NCBI GenBank assembly: GCA_016932015.1
Contig: JAFGDQ010000091.1
Span: forward strand, 1-41,543
Source of the DNA: Spirochaetota bacterium
GTDB lineage: Bacteria > Spirochaetota > UBA4802 > JAFGDQ01
Length of the DNA: 41,543 bases
Direction of reading: 5' to 3'
Within the stretch, counting starts at the first letter, position 1. Each line of letters opens with the position of its first letter. A program made the position numbers and the translations under genes. Of the stretch, positions 16,496-25,132 are shown one piece after another. The notes under the pieces are model-generated. The model was not told the DNA's origin and did no database searches. It saw only the letters and a program-made list of their open reading frames with translations.

Positions 16496-17344
16496 TTATT
16501 TTTTATATTCAGCCAGCATCTCTTCAATTTTTTCTTTACCGAAAGCAGTCCCGTGGCCTGTGTAAAAATATGCAGCACCTGAACGTAAGAGTTTACGAAG
16601 ACTGTTATAGACTTCCTTTTCATTAGTTATAAAAATCGGACGATAATCAGCTCCCAGTAAATTTAAAAAGTTCATCGCAGCATCGCCGCAGAAAGCGCGT
16701 CCGTCATCCATGAGCAGAGACCATGAATCATCGCTGTGGCCCGGTGTGGCCATCAGTGTTCCTTCAATTCCTATTCCTTTCAGGAAAATTTTATCATCAT
16801 TTGTAAGAATGATGTCATTTTTGCCGGGAATAATCGGCGGGAATTTCATATCGCGGGCCTTGACTATGTCGTAAAGAGCTGATACGAATTCTATTCTTCT
16901 GTTCACGGCTTTTCCTGTCCAAACCATCTGCCCGGAACGCAGATCATTTAACGATTTTTCAGGTACAATAATACGGCAGCCTGTATCTTTTCTGAGAGCT
17001 TCGGCAAAGCCGGCGTGTTCGTCATGAGCGTGAGTAATAAAAAGCCATTTGATCGAACTGATATCAATACCTGCGGAAGCAACTGCTTTCCTGAACCTCC
17101 CGTAATCTTCAGGATACCCTGTGTCTACCATCAGCCATCCGTCTTTACATGGAATGAGATACGAGTTGTTAATACCGGAGTTAATCCGGTAAAAACGGCC
17201 TCCTGAATTGTCAGTATAGCGTTCGATCATTTTTTCCGGATCAGTAGCTTTGTTGTCAGCAATAAAAACGAGAATGCGGAAACATGCATACACTACTGCA
17301 GGAATCAATATAATTATTATTAAAAAATATTTCTTTATTTTCAT
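16496..17344 (-). CDS. Membrane-anchored MBL-fold hydrolase
   Basis: The protein has 282 residues. Residues 5-29 form a membrane anchor or uncleaved signal. The metallo-beta-lactamase fold is clear: strand LMVDTG (71-76), metal motif THAHDEH (104-110; HxHxDH-like with H105, H107, D108 and variant E109-H110), TPGHSDDSW with the third histidine, CGDAAM with the bridging aspartate, and TGHGTAF with the last histidine. All metal ligands seem present, so it should be an active metal-dependent hydrolase, probably facing the periplasm. Its upstream partner is a SAM methyltransferase, 36 bases away on the same strand. No clear ribosome site is seen. Substrate unknown. Confidence 0.85.
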   Translation of the reverse strand: MKIKKYFLIIIILIPAVVYACFRILVFIADNKATDPEKMIERYTDNSGGRFYRINSGINNSYLIPCKDGWLMVDTGYPEDYGRFRKAVASAGIDISSIKWLFITHAHDEHAGFAEALRKDTGCRIIVPEKSLNDLRSGQMVWTGKAVNRRIEFVSALYDIVKARDMKFPPIIPGKNDIILTNDDKIFLKGIGIEGTLMATPGHSDDSWSLLMDDGRAFCGDAAMNFLNLLGADYRPIFITNEKEVYNSLRKLLRSGAAYFYTGHGTAFGKEKIEEMLAEYKK

Positions 17345-17380
17345 AGTTAATTCTATACCCTATGTTATGATAAATTTTGT

Positions 17381-17974
17381 TCAAATAATTCCTTTTGCGC
17401 AAAATATATCTAAGCTGTTATTTTTTGTTATTTCGATGTCACTGTATCCGGCTTCCGCCATGCTGTTTTTGTATGATTCAGAAAGATCATCAATGCAGGT
17501 TTCGTTTTTTTTATGCAGTGCCTGATGCACAATGAAAATCCGCCCGTTTGTATCCATACATTTCTTCAAATCGATCAATACCCTAATTTTGTTTTCCCAG
17601 AACTCGAATGAATTGATTGTCAGAACTTTATTTATTTTCTTTTCAAAATCAGGTAGATTGCCTCCAGAAGAATAAAAAAGCTTTACTTTGCCTGATTCAA
17701 CAGCCTTCCTGTTGCGCTTTCCTGCTGCTTCGATCATTACCGCAGATTCGTCAATGCCGTAAACGTATCCGCTTGTTATTTTTTCACATATTTTTGCGAG
17801 TGATATACCGGGACCGAACCCGATTTCAAGTATATTGTCTGTAGACTGTAATTGCATTTGCGAGATTGCCCATTGGATCCTTTTTTTATTGCCGTTGCCC
17901 GCAGCCATGAACCATCCGGCTAACCTGCCTTTGAGTCCGCGTGGTTTGGAGAATTGATTGTAATGATAACTCAT
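17381..17974 (-). CDS. Class I SAM-dependent methyltransferase
   Basis: The protein has 197 residues. SAM-binding motif I is LEIGFGPG (49-56), with VYGIDES following as motif II and VLTINSFEFW as the post-II strand, all typical of Methyltransf_11/25 enzymes. The N-terminal FSKPRGLKGRLAGWFMAAGN is like that of small cytosolic methyltransferases acting on small molecules or lipids. AAAGGAAAG 6 bases before ATG supports the start. It precedes the MBL hydrolase gene on the same strand. The two may form a detoxification or small-molecule pair; the operator-like palindromes 200 bases upstream could control both. Confidence 0.88.
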   Translation of the reverse strand: MSYHYNQFSKPRGLKGRLAGWFMAAGNGNKKRIQWAISQMQLQSTDNILEIGFGPGISLAKICEKITSGYVYGIDESAVMIEAAGKRNRKAVESGKVKLFYSSGGNLPDFEKKINKVLTINSFEFWENKIRVLIDLKKCMDTNGRIFIVHQALHKKNETCIDDLSESYKNSMAEAGYSDIEITKNNSLDIFCAKGII

Positions 17975-18181
17975 TATAAGCTTTCCTTTTGTTTAATAAA
18001 TTCTATAGTTTTCAAAAAACTTGTTTTGCCGTGAAATTCGTCAAAGTGTTCGTAATTATTTTTAATTGCGATAATTTTTTTTAATCATTATGGTTATTAT
18101 TAATTTCATAAGAATATCGCGCTATCTCAGTTAAACATTTTTCCCTGTTACTGTCTCACATCCGGAAACAGCATGTTTAAC

Positions 18182-18228
18182 ATGAACTATCGTTCATAAA
18201 GTCAAGCAGAATATGAACTTTTTTTCAT
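18182..18228. promoter_or_regulatory. Two operator-like palindromes, ATGAA-N6-TTCAT
   Basis: ATGAAC-TATC-GTTCAT at 18182-18197 is a perfect 6-bp-arm inverted repeat. A second copy with the same geometry, ATGAA-N6-TTCAT, lies at 18213-18228. Their starts are 31 bases apart, close to three helical turns, so bound dimers would lie on one face. The shape is that of TetR/AcrR-type operators. Candidate targets are the methyltransferase-MBL pair (starting 208 bases away on the minus strand) or a plus-strand transcript with TATAAT at 18262-18267. No regulator gene of this type is in the window. Confidence 0.55.
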
Positions 18229-18381
18229 GTTGTTATTGAATATTCTTCCGGTACGTTATTGTATAATATCCTGGTTGAAAAAATGCAGTGTACATGTTCC
18301 GAAGCAGGAAAGACGTAAAGAGTCAAAAAACAGCCTCATTGCGGCAGGCTTAACAGGAAATTTTGCTTGCTGTATAAACAG

Positions 18382-18411
18382 AAAGCCCGCGTATTTTTTG
18401 CGCGGGCTTTT
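18382..18411. terminator. Strong rho-independent terminator
   Basis: A perfect 10-bp stem AAAGCCCGCG/CGCGGGCTTT with a 9-base loop, followed by T on the plus strand and by TTTCTGTTT on the minus strand. On the minus strand it would end transcription arriving from the lipoprotein cassette at 18589-23573. On the plus strand it would end any short transcript from the TATAAT at 18262. No protein gene is supported in 17975-18481. Confidence 0.8.
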
Positions 18412-18481
18412 AGAATCAATTCACACTTTTTTGTAATTCCGCTGTCTTTGTAATAAAAACGTTTAATGCAGATCTGCCCTG

Positions 18482-18544
18482 TTATTCCCAAAATGGGAAT
18501 GAAAAATCCGGGCTTTCATAAATGTCTTTCAGTATAACGGTTCC
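18482..18544 (-). pseudogene. Tail fragment of an ELW-repeat lipoprotein
   Basis: The minus strand encodes GTVILKDIYESPDFSFPFWE followed by TAA. It aligns residue for residue with the end of the ELW lipoprotein at 11087-11494 (GTAMLKDIYEGPDDSFPFDY then stop). Upstream of GGA the homology ends and no ELW motif remains. The fragment lies 44 bases beyond the stop of the 417-residue lipoprotein gene, on the same strand. It is a relic of a second family member, and shows that the SFPF tail is the natural C-terminus of this family. Confidence 0.65.
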
Positions 18545-18588
18545 GATAATTGTATAACCAGGTATATGTTACTCATTTTTCAGACTTA

Positions 18589-19842
18589 TTATAAATTTCT
18601 ATATTCCGTGTCTTTAATTCCGAACCCGAAACGGATGATCTCATCGCTTTCCGTGTCCGACATTGTAAACCCGCAGAATAATCCGTCCGGATCAAATATT
18701 ATGTTTATGATGCAGTCGCTGTCCTGCGCAAAGAACGACCCCCTGCACATGTGGGCATTCCTCACAGTCTCTGAATGCGCTCCGATATTGCCCGACGTTG
18801 CAGCATACTGATTAATGATCGCGACTGCTCCACCCGGAGATTCGGCTGCGGTAAGAGCCGCTACAGGTTTTAGACTTGCTGTGAATACGGGGAGCTCAGT
18901 AATTGTATTTTGTGAATAAACATATAATTTTAAATGCATGCCTGAACCTGAAATGACTAATTTCATTGGCTCAACAGTATTTGTATGCGTGGTCTGATTA
19001 TTTTCGTAACACATCAGCAGATATGTTCCCTCTGCTTCGGTAAGCGTTACATCGGATTGCGGGACAGCGAGCCCTGATCCGCCGTCTCCTACGCTTTGCC
19101 CGAAGTCGATCATATTGGAGCCTGAAGCTGTGCCCGCAAGATTTACGGCAGCATTCATGTCGCTTTCCGCGCCTGTCCACATTGTGTTCGCGGTCAGTTC
19201 TGTGTTGTAGGTAAAATTATCGACACGTGAGGTGTCCGCGCTATCATTAATGTCGCCAATACAGTCACCCGGAGGTTCCGCGCTGCGATAACCTGCGCCG
19301 TACATAATGCCGAAGTTGGATTCAGAATCAAAAGCAGCGAAACCTGCTTCCATTGCAGAATTGGTTGTCGGAATTTCTTCAATCCGGAACCTCATCCAGT
19401 TGTAGGCTTTTTCGTAGTATTGGCTTCTGTCCACGCGTTCACGGAGAATTACGAACGAAGGCCACCCGGCAGGATTGTGTGTTGAATCGAATTCCTGGTA
19501 AACAAGTGCAGTATCTGCCCTTTCTGCGAAAAGCACATAATGGCCGCCTGTAAGCTCTACCCTTTTTATGATTGAGAAGCCTTCCGCATTTTCGTCGTCT
19601 GCAGGGACTGAAAAGTAGGCTAACCAGCCGCTGTCTTCATCTGGATCAGGTGTGTAATTGATGCGCCTGACAAGCGAGCTTTCCCTGTTTATCTGAATGA
19701 CTATGAAGTCGCCGACAGGCATGCTGCCTGCGTAGCTGATTATCGTATTTTTTGTATCATCTTTATCGTTGCCGCAATTTACTGATATCAAAAAAAGAGA
19801 AAAAAATAATGGTGTTAAAGTAAATTTAACTTTGTTTTTCAT
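18589..19842 (-). CDS. Large lipoprotein of unknown function
   Basis: The protein has 417 residues with a lipobox at LISVNC (lipid cysteine C23). SD AGGAGGT is ideally placed. The mature part is acidic and threonine/asparagine-rich with many aromatic-flanked beta segments, like secreted beta-sandwich proteins; motifs such as GWLAYFSVPADDE and FNYNTELTANTMW give no family. Several cysteines (C193-like DCIGD, LLMCYEN, HMCRGS, DSDCII, GLFCGF) could form disulfides. It is the last gene of a four-gene minus-strand run of secreted proteins; the spacing to the previous gene is 88 bases. I infer surface or periplasmic location. Function unknown. Confidence 0.75.
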   Translation of the reverse strand: MKNKVKFTLTPLFFSLFLISVNCGNDKDDTKNTIISYAGSMPVGDFIVIQINRESSLVRRINYTPDPDEDSGWLAYFSVPADDENAEGFSIIKRVELTGGHYVLFAERADTALVYQEFDSTHNPAGWPSFVILRERVDRSQYYEKAYNWMRFRIEEIPTTNSAMEAGFAAFDSESNFGIMYGAGYRSAEPPGDCIGDINDSADTSRVDNFTYNTELTANTMWTGAESDMNAAVNLAGTASGSNMIDFGQSVGDGGSGLAVPQSDVTLTEAEGTYLLMCYENNQTTHTNTVEPMKLVISGSGMHLKLYVYSQNTITELPVFTASLKPVAALTAAESPGGAVAIINQYAATSGNIGAHSETVRNAHMCRGSFFAQDSDCIINIIFDPDGLFCGFTMSDTESDEIIRFGFGIKDTEYRNL

Positions 19843-19930
19843 ATTTAAAACCTCCTGAATTTAATGCTTTTTAATTTTATATTTTCTTTACGCTTAATAT
19901 ATCACGGTTGGCACCTTAGCTGGAAGCGCG

Positions 19931-20218
19931 TCAATCTGCCCCGGGGTCGGCAGGCTCATTGTCTGTAAGTGCAACATCATCCCCGGATTCGAGCCCTGTG
20001 TTATTTATCAACGCAGTGTTCAAAGCCTGAAAGATTGCGATCTTTTGGTCTTCCGGCGGACCGTCATTTTCAGCATATAGGACAGTAAGGCTTTCCATAT
20101 CGTAAATAATGATCGCTTGAGCGTCAGGTATCTGTGCAGAATGATTTTCGCGTATACTGGCTTCGAGATTGGCCTCCGCGATCTGTACTGCGCCGTCAGC
20201 AGGATCAGTATTGCCCAT
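19931..20218 (-). CDS. Small acidic protein of lipoprotein cassette
   Basis: The protein has 95 residues. I take ATG 20218 as start because AAGGAG lies 7 bases upstream; a longer frame begins at 20239 without one. It is strongly acidic and ends in a DNEPADPGAD tail. No signal peptide or cysteine is seen, although its neighbours are lipoproteins. The middle (PDAQAIIIYDMESLTVLYAE) reads as a strand-helix-strand. It is not a family I recognise; RebB-type short proteins were considered but the sequence does not match their motifs. It may be a secreted or structural partner in the cassette. Confidence 0.6.
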   Translation of the reverse strand: MGNTDPADGAVQIAEANLEASIRENHSAQIPDAQAIIIYDMESLTVLYAENDGPPEDQKIAIFQALNTALINNTGLESGDDVALTDNEPADPGAD

Positions 20219-20322
20219 TGATTGTCTCCTTTTCGTCACTTGACCGGTTGTTTTAATATTGAAATATTTCTGGTATATGAATACTCCCGCGATGTTACAT
20301 TCTGCTTTCCCAGTTCAGCAAG

Positions 20323-21273
20323 TCACTTCATGATAATTGCCTCTATATCTTCAGTTATGGCCATATTGTAATAATTCCATACCGAGGCATCGGCATTTGA
20401 AATAACGAGGCTTCCATAAGCGCCTGCGCCGATGAAACGATTGTCGTCCCATATCAAATCAAGAGCAAGATGCCTGTCATTAGTGTCTTCCCATGCCAGC
20501 GTCCAGTTCGCAATGTCGATAGAAGTGTAAATTCTACCACCTGCCACGTTTTCAAATCCGTTTAAAACTATATTGCTACCGTTCGACGCTATCGCGGTTG
20601 CAAGAAAAAACGGTTTATCAATGTTATGAGCGGTAAATGAGCTGCCATTGTTTTCCGAGAGATAGACATAATTGTTGATGTCAATCATAATCAGATCATT
20701 GCCCCTGGCAGAGAGACACATAATTCCGACTCCTGTCGGAGACGCTATTTGCGACCATGAAACAGCGTTCTCTGAACGAAGCATTTTGCCTTCGGCTCCG
20801 CCAGCGTACCAGTAAGATCCTGTGCGGCAAATTTCATAGATAGAAGTTGTCACGGCCGGGTTTGCTACATTTATCCATGTTTCGCCGTCGTCTTCAGAAG
20901 TTATTATTACGCCGTCATATCCGACAGCGCAAAAAGTACCGTTAAAAGTCTCAATATCCGACAACGTATTTGCAGTGGATGTTGTCGTCACAACAGTCCA
21001 GTTTATGCCGTCAGGAGACCGTACTATTGCTGCATCCTGGCCGGCTGCGCAAAAATATCTTCCATTCCATGCCGCGCCGTAAAGTGTTGAAGACACGGGC
21101 GATTCCACCCGTATCCAGTTAAGGCCGTTGTCAGAAAGCATTATCACACCTTCCTGTCCTACGGCTACATAAGTCTTTTTTTTAGTCGCATCTTCTGTTC
21201 CTTCATCTTCGCTGCATGCTGCGAACATAAGCGCTGATAAAAGGAAAATAATTGCTCCAGTTTTTATTTTCAT
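20323..21273 (-). CDS. YCF48/BNR-like beta-propeller lipoprotein
   Basis: The protein has 316 residues and a lipobox ending FAAC (lipid cysteine C20). The mature chain is a run of about seven repeats with the pattern xVGxxGxIxxSxDGxxW (for example AVGQEGVIMLSDNGLNW, AAGQDAAIVRSPDGINW, AVGYDGVIITSEDDGETW). These are the bacterial neuraminidase/YCF48-type photosystem-II-assembly-like repeats forming a beta-propeller. Such proteins are surface or periplasmic ligand binders, not usually enzymes. GGAGG before the start is ideal. It follows the FnIII/FGE-like lipoprotein gene by 23 bases, so the two are co-transcribed. Confidence 0.85.
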   Translation of the reverse strand: MKIKTGAIIFLLSALMFAACSEDEGTEDATKKKTYVAVGQEGVIMLSDNGLNWIRVESPVSSTLYGAAWNGRYFCAAGQDAAIVRSPDGINWTVVTTTSTANTLSDIETFNGTFCAVGYDGVIITSEDDGETWINVANPAVTTSIYEICRTGSYWYAGGAEGKMLRSENAVSWSQIASPTGVGIMCLSARGNDLIMIDINNYVYLSENNGSSFTAHNIDKPFFLATAIASNGSNIVLNGFENVAGGRIYTSIDIANWTLAWEDTNDRHLALDLIWDDNRFIGAGAYGSLVISNADASVWNYYNMAITEDIEAIIMK

Positions 21274-21296
21274 TTTTCCTCCGAATGTTTTAAAAT

Positions 21297-23573
21297 TTAC
21301 TGTATTTTAACCAGCCTGATTCCATTAGATACGATTATGCCCAGATAATCGCCTTCATAATACCGCTGGCTGTCAGGCCTGATTATGTTAAAAATACCTA
21401 TGCAGAATTTGCTGAATTCTCCCGTATTATTGTAATCGCTCCCGCGCGTGGTTCTTTGAATTTCCAGATCCTCATCGTCAAACCTGCTGTCCCAGCACCA
21501 TTCCGCGACATTGCCGCTCATGTCGTAAATTCCGGTAGCGTTAGGCAATTTTGATTTTACCTGTTGGGGAAATCCCATTGCCGCGGCTACCTGGTAAGTG
21601 CTTGATTGATGATAAACATCATACAAAGCCCCGCTCGGATACCATCCCGGCGTCCAGTAATGACCCGGGTTAAGTTCCGGTGATCCGCCGTTAAAATTCT
21701 GAGCTATGTATTCGGTTTCAAGATCGCCGCCTGTTGGCGCCGTGTGGCCGATGTACCTTGCCGCGTGCTCCCACTGGTAAAGCGAGGGCAGCCTGTAGCC
21801 TGTTTTAACCGGATCATTATCGGTTTCCATGTGATCCCATGTCTCGTCAATGTTGCTGTAAACGCAGTTGTCCGCGTTTCCTTCTGTCATTTCAGTCAGC
21901 CAGTTGCAGAACATCACTGCTCCGTACCATGTAACTGCCTGGGCAGGATAGTTTTCGTAACCCTGTTCTACGGTGAATTTTCCGTTCGCGGCGTTGTAAC
22001 TTAGTCTCATGCTTATCGAGTCATAGTCGAGATACACAAGAACCTGGTTGCCGTATTTGACTGTTTCAGGGCTTATGAGATTATGAGTTCCCGATTCGCT
22101 GATTTTGCCGTTATCCTTTGCCCATTGAAGCGCTTCGGCTAAAAGCGCGAATGTAACCTCTGTTTCGCTCATGAAAAAAGCCTGATATTGAGTATGATAA
22201 CCAGTATCCAGATCATCGTTAAGAAAATCTTCATATTCATTAATGGGTAATGTGATATACCCTGCATGATTGTTCGCGTAAATCATTTTGAAAATCTCCG
22301 ACCCGGCAGCTACATTTATCTGTTCTCCGATCTCATCAATGTCCGCGAACGGCTCTGCAGGAATTCCGATCGCAGCAGGCCCGAAACCGCCTGCGCCGGC
22401 AGAGTTCTTTGCCCTTAACCAGATATAATATGCCGCGTTATTCACAAGTCCGCTGATGGAGCCGCTTGTTGATGCCAGATCATCGCCGCTTTTAACTGCT
22501 GTACCGCGGACATTGGTCTGGCTGATCCACCGTTCATAGACGTCAGTATTTGGAACAGCATCCCATGAAAGATTCAGGGAAGTGTTGCCGGGAATTATGA
22601 AAGCTTTTCCGGGAATTGGCGGAGCGCCGGGAATGTAAGGCATGCCTGTGGCTTCAGGCCCGAATACGCTTTCGCCTGCTGAATTTATTGATGTAATAAA
22701 CACCGAATATGTTTCTCCGTTTTCAAGCCCTGCGATGGTAAAAAATGTATTTTGTATGTTATGACCTGCTAAAGAATAACCTGTGTAGCTGTCTGTTTTC
22801 CTGAACCAGACGCCATATCCTGTGGCACGCGGCACAGCATCCCATGTGAGAAATAACATTGAGTCGGAAGGCGTGACAGTCGGAGCTCCTGGCGCGTCAG
22901 GCGGGCTTACCAGAATGGCGCTTGCAGACTGGCTAAAATCGCTTACGCCTGCCGCGTTTTTCGCTTTCAGCCAGATGTAATATGTTGTGTCCATGTTAAG
23001 GCCCATCAATGTGTAAAACGTATCTTCAATATCGCCGCCATGCTGAACGGCAGTTAACGGGTCATCGGTTTCGCTGATCCAGACTTCATAGAATTCAGCG
23101 CAGGCAACCGGTTGCCATGTTATTGAAACATAATCCATACTGAGAAATAAATCCGGTGTTCCTGGAGCGTCCGGCGGTAAAATTCCCGGTATTCCCTCCG
23201 GGGTTCCGCTTGCCGGTAGCCCGAATCCACTGGTTCCTGCTTCGTTTTTTGCCTTCAGCCATATATAATAAATATTTCCGTTCGTCAGCTCATCGATTAC
23301 ATACCTGGTAGCGACAATATCGCCTCCGTCCTGCGTTGCTTTTGACATATCGTCAGTCTCGCTGAACCAGACTTCGTAAAACGCGGCACCTGGAACAGCA
23401 TCCCAGCTTATGCTTAACTGCGAATCGCCCGCTACCACTATTGGGGCGCCGGGCGCGTCCGGAATCGTGACGCCTTCCGGGCCAGATCCGCCTGTGTCAG
23501 CGTTGTTGCAGGCTACGAATGATAAAATTGTTACTATTTGCATTATTTTATATATTTTGACGGATATTTTCAT
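21297..23573 (-). CDS. Lipoprotein with four FnIII domains and an FGE/SUMF1-like domain
   Basis: The protein has 758 residues and a lipobox near SFVAC (C22). Residues 38-128, 133-223, 224-312 and 314-402 are fibronectin type III domains (repeated DAPGAPxV...LSxSWDAVPGA...YEVWxSETDD... YYIWLKAKNxAG). The last 340 residues are a SUMF1/formylglycine-generating-enzyme-like domain (AVTWYGAVMFCNWLTEM, GYRLPSLYQWEHAAR, GIYDMSGNVAEWCWD, SNGIRLVK). The active-site RGGS reads RGSD and the second FGE cysteine is not obvious, so it may be a binding module and not a true oxidase. It begins the cassette; AAGGAGG precedes the start. Likely a surface-exposed adhesin or enzyme. Confidence 0.9.
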   Translation of the reverse strand: MKISVKIYKIMQIVTILSFVACNNADTGGSGPEGVTIPDAPGAPIVVAGDSQLSISWDAVPGAAFYEVWFSETDDMSKATQDGGDIVATRYVIDELTNGNIYYIWLKAKNEAGTSGFGLPASGTPEGIPGILPPDAPGTPDLFLSMDYVSITWQPVACAEFYEVWISETDDPLTAVQHGGDIEDTFYTLMGLNMDTTYYIWLKAKNAAGVSDFSQSASAILVSPPDAPGAPTVTPSDSMLFLTWDAVPRATGYGVWFRKTDSYTGYSLAGHNIQNTFFTIAGLENGETYSVFITSINSAGESVFGPEATGMPYIPGAPPIPGKAFIIPGNTSLNLSWDAVPNTDVYERWISQTNVRGTAVKSGDDLASTSGSISGLVNNAAYYIWLRAKNSAGAGGFGPAAIGIPAEPFADIDEIGEQINVAAGSEIFKMIYANNHAGYITLPINEYEDFLNDDLDTGYHTQYQAFFMSETEVTFALLAEALQWAKDNGKISESGTHNLISPETVKYGNQVLVYLDYDSISMRLSYNAANGKFTVEQGYENYPAQAVTWYGAVMFCNWLTEMTEGNADNCVYSNIDETWDHMETDNDPVKTGYRLPSLYQWEHAARYIGHTAPTGGDLETEYIAQNFNGGSPELNPGHYWTPGWYPSGALYDVYHQSSTYQVAAAMGFPQQVKSKLPNATGIYDMSGNVAEWCWDSRFDDEDLEIQRTTRGSDYNNTGEFSKFCIGIFNIIRPDSQRYYEGDYLGIIVSNGIRLVKIQ

Positions 23574-23851
23574 GATGTCCCTCCTTGATATAGTGAATTA
23601 AGCGTTTGCAGATATTGTGTAAGACCTCGCTATAAGCGTAAAAAATGGGCGGATCGTTATAACATATATTTTTAATATTTTACTACAGTATAATGCGGTT
23701 TTATCGCTCCGACATCACCCGGAATATGTAGAAAATGGAATTTTTGGAAAAAATACTATACAAGTGGCGAAAGAAAATAATCTGCAGATGTTGATTTATT
23801 AAAATAAAAGTGGGATAAAAAATTTATGAATAATTCACAATATCTTAAAAA
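23574..23851. other. Gap between regulator gene and lipoprotein cassette
   Basis: These 278 AT-rich bases lie upstream of the FnIII/FGE-like gene and downstream of the LuxR-type gene. They should hold the cassette promoter, but I found no convincing -35/-10 pair or palindrome by eye. Confidence 0.3.
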
Positions 23852-25132
23852 TTATTCTTCTTTGTTGTTCAGTATCAGCAGCGTTCTCTCAGCTTTAAAC
23901 CCCGGAACAAGATTAAGATCTTTTAAAAAATTCAGGAGTTCAACCCTGTTCCTTATATCTAATTTGAGGTATATGTTCGCGATATGTCTTTTCAATGTGT
24001 TCTCGCTGATTCCCATATGTTTCGCGATGTTCGGGTTAGTGAATCCGTCAACAAGCTCCTGGATTATTTCAGCTTCTCTTGCAGTAATTTTAAACAATAA
24101 TTTAAGCTGATTCAGTCCTTTTAGTTCGTTGCCGATTATCAGTATCCCCATGGGATCGCTATATTTATCCTTTGCAGCGGAAAATATCGCGTCAACTGGG
24201 ATCTTTGATTTTTTATTCATCAGGAAATTGACCCTGCATGAAAAAGTCCTGAATTTATTTTCGAGCAGCTTGTCGATCTCAGGGTATATTTTAGCGTGTT
24301 CATATATTACCGCTGAAATATCGCTGTCTTCAATATCCTCTTCATTGATAATCGATTTAGTTCTGTTGTTCGCGTAAATTATTTTTTTATTATTATCAAG
24401 CAGTATTATTAATTCATTTATGTTGTCGATGATATCCTGGTTAATATACGTTGGAATAAATGCCATGAATTGATTTGTTATTATAGCGTAGAAGATGAAA
24501 AAAAACCAAATCAAAACAAGGGCAGGGGTAATTACAGGCAGGTTAATCGAATCTGAAATATAATCAGAAATTATGGTGATCGTGATCGTGAGTATCGCGC
24601 CAAATATGATTATATGACTCTGTCTTTTTTCCCTTTTCAGCTTTGAAAATTTTCCCCAAAAAATCAGGGAAGCCACTCCACACAGGTTGATGATGTTGAA
24701 TATAATATGAGAAAAAAGATTCAAATATCCTGTAAAATAATGAGTCTCGGTTTTATCGTCGAATATGCTGTAAAAAATGTAAAACAATGTAATCAGCCAG
24801 ATTAAAGCGTTATATAAATAATAATTTTTTATTTTTTTATGATAGCCGGTAAAGATCATGAAAAATCTGAATAGCAAAGGCGCGTAAATGAACCTTGAAA
24901 TATTCGCGGCCTTGTTGATTATTTCGTTGTTTCCTGAAGTGATATTCAAAAGAAGATAAGCAAGGCTCCACAGAAAAAACGCCAGGCATAAATACAAAAA
25001 GCTCCTGTTGGTTTTCGATCCGGGATTCATGAAAAAGACGTAGAATCCGAAGTAGACGTAGGTTATGAATGATATTGCTAATATGATAGTTGATATGGTC
25101 ATATTAATAAATGAAATGATAGGAATCATCAA
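23852..25132 (-). CDS. Membrane-bound LuxR-type regulator (7TM-PAS-HTH)
   Basis: The protein has 426 residues. Residues 1-235 contain seven hydrophobic segments resembling the histidine-kinase N-terminal 7TM sensor region. Residues 240-350 read as a PAS fold (ELIILLDNNKKIIYANNRTKS). Residues 360-420 are a LuxR/GerE HTH (FKITAREAEIIQELVDGFTN then IAKHMGISENTLKRHIANIYLKL). There is no kinase domain, so the membrane sensor directly carries a DNA-binding head. Such one-component regulators control envelope genes. Its gene precedes the lipoprotein cassette on the same strand, so control of that cassette is the natural inference. No clear ribosome site; M11 is an alternative start. Confidence 0.87.
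   Translation of the reverse strand: MMIPIISFINMTISTIILAISFITYVYFGFYVFFMNPGSKTNRSFLYLCLAFFLWSLAYLLLNITSGNNEIINKAANISRFIYAPLLFRFFMIFTGYHKKIKNYYLYNALIWLITLFYIFYSIFDDKTETHYFTGYLNLFSHIIFNIINLCGVASLIFWGKFSKLKREKRQSHIIIFGAILTITITIISDYISDSINLPVITPALVLIWFFFIFYAIITNQFMAFIPTYINQDIIDNINELIILLDNNKKIIYANNRTKSIINEEDIEDSDISAVIYEHAKIYPEIDKLLENKFRTFSCRVNFLMNKKSKIPVDAIFSAAKDKYSDPMGILIIGNELKGLNQLKLLFKITAREAEIIQELVDGFTNPNIAKHMGISENTLKRHIANIYLKLDIRNRVELLNFLKDLNLVPGFKAERTLLILNNKEE

Noticed and set aside
19931..20218. RebB-type R-body protein
   Set aside because: Small size is similar but the conserved alanine/glutamine-rich RebB pattern is missing.
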